Positions 61,904 through 64,000 of a DNA stretch of 64,000 bases are shown here, piece by piece. This stretch comes from Nostoc sp. UHCC 0870 (lineage in GTDB: Bacteria > Cyanobacteriota > Cyanobacteriia > Cyanobacteriales > Nostocaceae): assembly GCF_022063185.1 (NCBI RefSeq), contig NZ_CP091913.1, forward strand, positions 5,309,141 through 5,373,140, in the 5' to 3' direction. The notes beneath the pieces were generated by a model. That model was not told the origin of the DNA, made no database searches, and saw only the letters and a list, made by a program, of their open reading frames with translations. Each line of letters starts with the position of its first letter. Positions within the stretch are counted from its first letter, which is position 1. Made by a program: the position numbers and the translations under genes.

Positions 61904-62186
61904 GAAACTCTCCAGAATCCATTGATATAGAGATGCTGATCGGGAGAGATGCTTGTAATTATGACTAAAAACAAGATACTTATCACCGAACTCAACTTCT
62001 CCAATCGTATATTATCACAACTTCATGAATAACAAAGTCTAGTTTAAATTATTTGTTTTAATGTATGGTAAAATACCAAACTTTATAATCTTAATCTTGG
62101 CAAAGTATTTTTTTAGTCGTACCAGCATTTTGATAAGTTAGTACATAGTTCGCAACAATTATAGTTATCGCTAAGAGGGGATTAAG

Positions 62187-63365
62187 TTGACTCAGCATCC
62201 AGATGCCATTGCGCCGCACGGTGGACAGTTAGTAAATCGTATTGCCACACCAGAACAAAGACAAGAGTTTCTGTCTAAGGGTGATTTTTTGCCACGGGTA
62301 CAACTTGATGAGCGATCGCTTTCTGATGTAGAAATGATTGCGATCGGTGGTTTTAGTCCACTCACCGGTTTTATGAATCAGGAAGACTACGATCGCGTAG
62401 TAACCCAAATGCGTCTCGCTAACGGTGTTGTGTGGTCAATACCCATTACACTGTCTGTAAGTGAAGCCGTAGCTGCCACCTTAAAGGAAGGTGAGCTTGT
62501 GCGTCTGGATAATCCCCAAGGTGAATATATTGGGGTTTTGCAACTCACCCAAAAATATCACTATGACAAAACCCGCGAAGCAATTAATGTTTACCGCACC
62601 GATGACGCTAAACATCCAGGGGTACAGGTAGTTTATAACCAAGGTGCAGTGAATCTGGCTGGTGATATCTGGCTACTGCAACGCAATGATCACCCTTCTT
62701 TCCCTGCATACCAAATTGATCCGGCTGCTTCACGGCAGATGTTTAAAGACAAGGGTTGGAAAACAATCGTCGGTTTTCAAACCCGCAACCCCATCCACCG
62801 CGCCCATGAGTATATTCAAAAGTGCGCTTTAGAAACAGTCGATGGTCTATTTTTGCACCCCTTAGTCGGGGCAACCAAAGAAGATGATATCGCTGCGGAT
62901 GTGCGGATGCGCTGCTATGAAATTTTGCTAGAACATTATTACCCCGCAGATAGGGTGATTTTAGCAATCAATCCCGCCGCTATGCGTTATGCTGGCCCCC
63001 GTGAAGCCATTTTCCATGCTTTGGTGCGAAAAAATTACGGCTGTACTCACTTTATCGTCGGTCGGGATCATGCAGGCGTGGGTGATTACTACGGCACTTA
63101 TGACGCTCAATATATCTTCGATGAATTTGAGCCAGAGGAATTGGGTATTAGACCCATGAAGTTTGAACACGCGTTCTACTGCACCCGCACCAAACAAATG
63201 GCTACCACCAAAACCAGTCCTAGCAAACCAGAGGAACGTGTTCACCTATCTGGGACTAAAGTTAGGGAAATGCTGCGTCGTGGTGAGTTACCCCCACCAG
63301 AATTTTCTCGTCCCGAAGTGGCGGCAGAATTGGCACGGGCAATGCGAGTACAAGTATTGGCCTAA
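62187..63365 (+). CDS. sat: Sulfate adenylyltransferase (ATP sulfurylase)
   Basis: 392 residues from TTG 62187, chosen because AGAGGGG is seven bases upstream and the N-terminus (MTQHPDAIAPHGGQLVNRIA) matches the family. Active-site motifs: GFQTRNPIHRAHEYIQK, HPLVGATKEDD and FIVGRDHAGVGDYYGTY. Makes adenosine phosphosulfate from sulfate and ATP, the first step of assimilatory sulfate reduction. No APS kinase domain is fused. Intact. Confidence 0.96.
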   Translation: MTQHPDAIAPHGGQLVNRIATPEQRQEFLSKGDFLPRVQLDERSLSDVEMIAIGGFSPLTGFMNQEDYDRVVTQMRLANGVVWSIPITLSVSEAVAATLKEGELVRLDNPQGEYIGVLQLTQKYHYDKTREAINVYRTDDAKHPGVQVVYNQGAVNLAGDIWLLQRNDHPSFPAYQIDPAASRQMFKDKGWKTIVGFQTRNPIHRAHEYIQKCALETVDGLFLHPLVGATKEDDIAADVRMRCYEILLEHYYPADRVILAINPAAMRYAGPREAIFHALVRKNYGCTHFIVGRDHAGVGDYYGTYDAQYIFDEFEPEELGIRPMKFEHAFYCTRTKQMATTKTSPSKPEERVHLSGTKVREMLRRGELPPPEFSRPEVAAELARAMRVQVLA

Positions 63366-63407
63366 AAGGGGTATAAGGGTATGAGGGTATAGGGGAGAAG
63401 AGAAGCA

Positions 63408-63446
63408 TGGGGAGTAGGGGGAGCAGGGGAAGCAGGGGAAGCAGGC
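63408..63446. repeat. Short tandem repeat (AGCAGGGGA)
   Basis: AGCAGGGGA units after the sat gene; a TACACCC/TATACCC heptamer block follows at 63535-63585, and an inverted TTAGCGG-family repeat (CTGCTAACAGGACGTTGCTC) lies at 63480-63499. Confidence 0.7.
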
Positions 63447-63590
63447 TAGAAAAACTAACTCTTGACTCAACACCCTGCTACTGCTAACAGGACGTTGCTC
63501 ACGCCCCACTCCTCACTCAAAACTGAGTTCCTCACCCCTAAACCCCCTTACACCCTTATACCCTTACACCCCTATCCCCCTACCTACACT

Positions 63591-64000
63591 ATGAAGCGTC
63601 GGAGTTTTTTACAAAGGATTGGCTCAATACTCGCTGTTTTGGGTGTGACTGAAGCTGAATGGTTGACTTTGGGTAATCGCTATTATCAAGCTTTAGCACA
63701 ACCAACACCGCGTAAATTAGCACTGTTAATTGGTATTAATCAGTATCAAAAAAGCCTTTCTCTGAATGGTTGTCTGACTGATGTGGAACTGCAAAAAGAA
63801 TTATTAATTCATCGATTTGGCTTCCAATCCTCAGATATTCTGACACTGACGGAAGAAGAAGCTAGCAGGGAATTTATTGAGGCTGCTTTTATGGAACACC
63901 TCAAAGAGCAAGCCAAACCTGGGGATGTGGTAGTTTTTCATTTTAGCGGTTACGGTACGCGCATTCAGGTAGCACCAGATCAAATACAAAATGCTTTAGT
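63591..64000 (+). CDS. Caspase-family (orthocaspase-like) protein, catalytic His replaced by Tyr; 3' end outside window
   Basis: ATG 63591; the frame is open to the window end (about 136 residues seen). N-terminal twin-Arg-like basic start (MKRRSFLQRIGSILAVLGV) suggests export or membrane attachment. Peptidase C14 (p20) pattern: RKLALLIGINQY, NGCLTDVELQKELLIHRFGF and DVVVFHFSGYGTRI. In active orthocaspases the last motif is SGHG with the catalytic His; here it is SGYG. Such pseudo-forms are known in cyanobacteria, often with the Cys replaced too, but that part is beyond the window. Proteolytic activity is therefore doubtful. Confidence 0.87.
   Translation, partial: MKRRSFLQRIGSILAVLGVTEAEWLTLGNRYYQALAQPTPRKLALLIGINQYQKSLSLNGCLTDVELQKELLIHRFGFQSSDILTLTEEEASREFIEAAFMEHLKEQAKPGDVVVFHFSGYGTRIQVAPDQIQNAL

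Overview
The window looks like chromosome from a filamentous, heterocyst-forming cyanobacterium of the Nostoc/Anabaena group. Four things point there. There are many HIP1 octamers (GCGATCGC). Intergenic regions are full of short tandem heptamers of the STRR kind (CCCCAGT, CCTGTCA, ACTCATT and TGTCCTC families). A nif accessory operon (nifP, two small ORFs, nifV, nifZ, nifT) is present. Several Ser/Thr kinases, a PP2C phosphatase and a caspase-like protein have typical cyanobacterial domain layouts. Composition appears AT-leaning and uniform. No rRNA, phage or CRISPR array is seen.

Layout. 1-4.5 kb: end of a HlyD-type adaptor, then a signalling group (degenerate kinase-like protein, response regulator, CHASE2 histidine kinase). 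4.6-9 kb: a MazF/PemK toxin-antitoxin pair and two Ser/Thr kinases, one with seven WD40 repeats. 9-18 kb: pyruvate dehydrogenase E2, a YlqD-like protein, acyl-ACP/CoA synthetase, a gene-poor stretch with two related tiny hydrophobic ORFs and a MITE-like element, and RecQ. 18-24 kb: PII (glnB), a VapB-type antitoxin with a frameshifted PIN toxin, RdgB, a complete IS605-type element (tnpA/tnpB) and a phosphohexomutase. 24-31 kb: a chromosomal ParM-like actin with a ribbon-helix-helix partner, DedA, a Gfo/Idh/MocA oxidoreductase, QueC, a CBS/CorC membrane protein and a membrane-anchored unknown.

31-43 kb: tRNA with CAU anticodon, pyrE, an Rpn-type nuclease, thiC behind a TPP riboswitch, a pseudouridine synthase, a PAS histidine kinase, a PP2C phosphatase next to an FHA Ser/Thr kinase, and aminodeoxychorismate lyase. 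43-49 kb: ftsH facing the nif accessory operon. 49-56 kb is the accessory region: a 32-bp perfect palindrome, a seven-unit 42-bp array with a palindrome in each unit, an unknown ORF, a large NACHT-HEAT NTPase (a bacterial NLR-like protein), an IS5-like element and a truncated Rpn-family remnant. 56-64 kb: quinone oxidoreductase, copper amine oxidase, TPR protein, solute-binding protein, L20/L35, an RRM protein, ATP sulfurylase and the start of a caspase-family protein with a substituted histidine.

Most promising for novelty: the NACHT-HEAT gene and adjacent palindromic array, the pair of tiny hydrophobic ORFs (one apparently ATG to ATA), and the ParM/ParR-like pair with no visible centromere. 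Also notable are repeat-derived insertions inside coding sequences and a terminal-inverted-repeat family with three copies here. Functions come from recognised motifs and family knowledge; no database search was possible.
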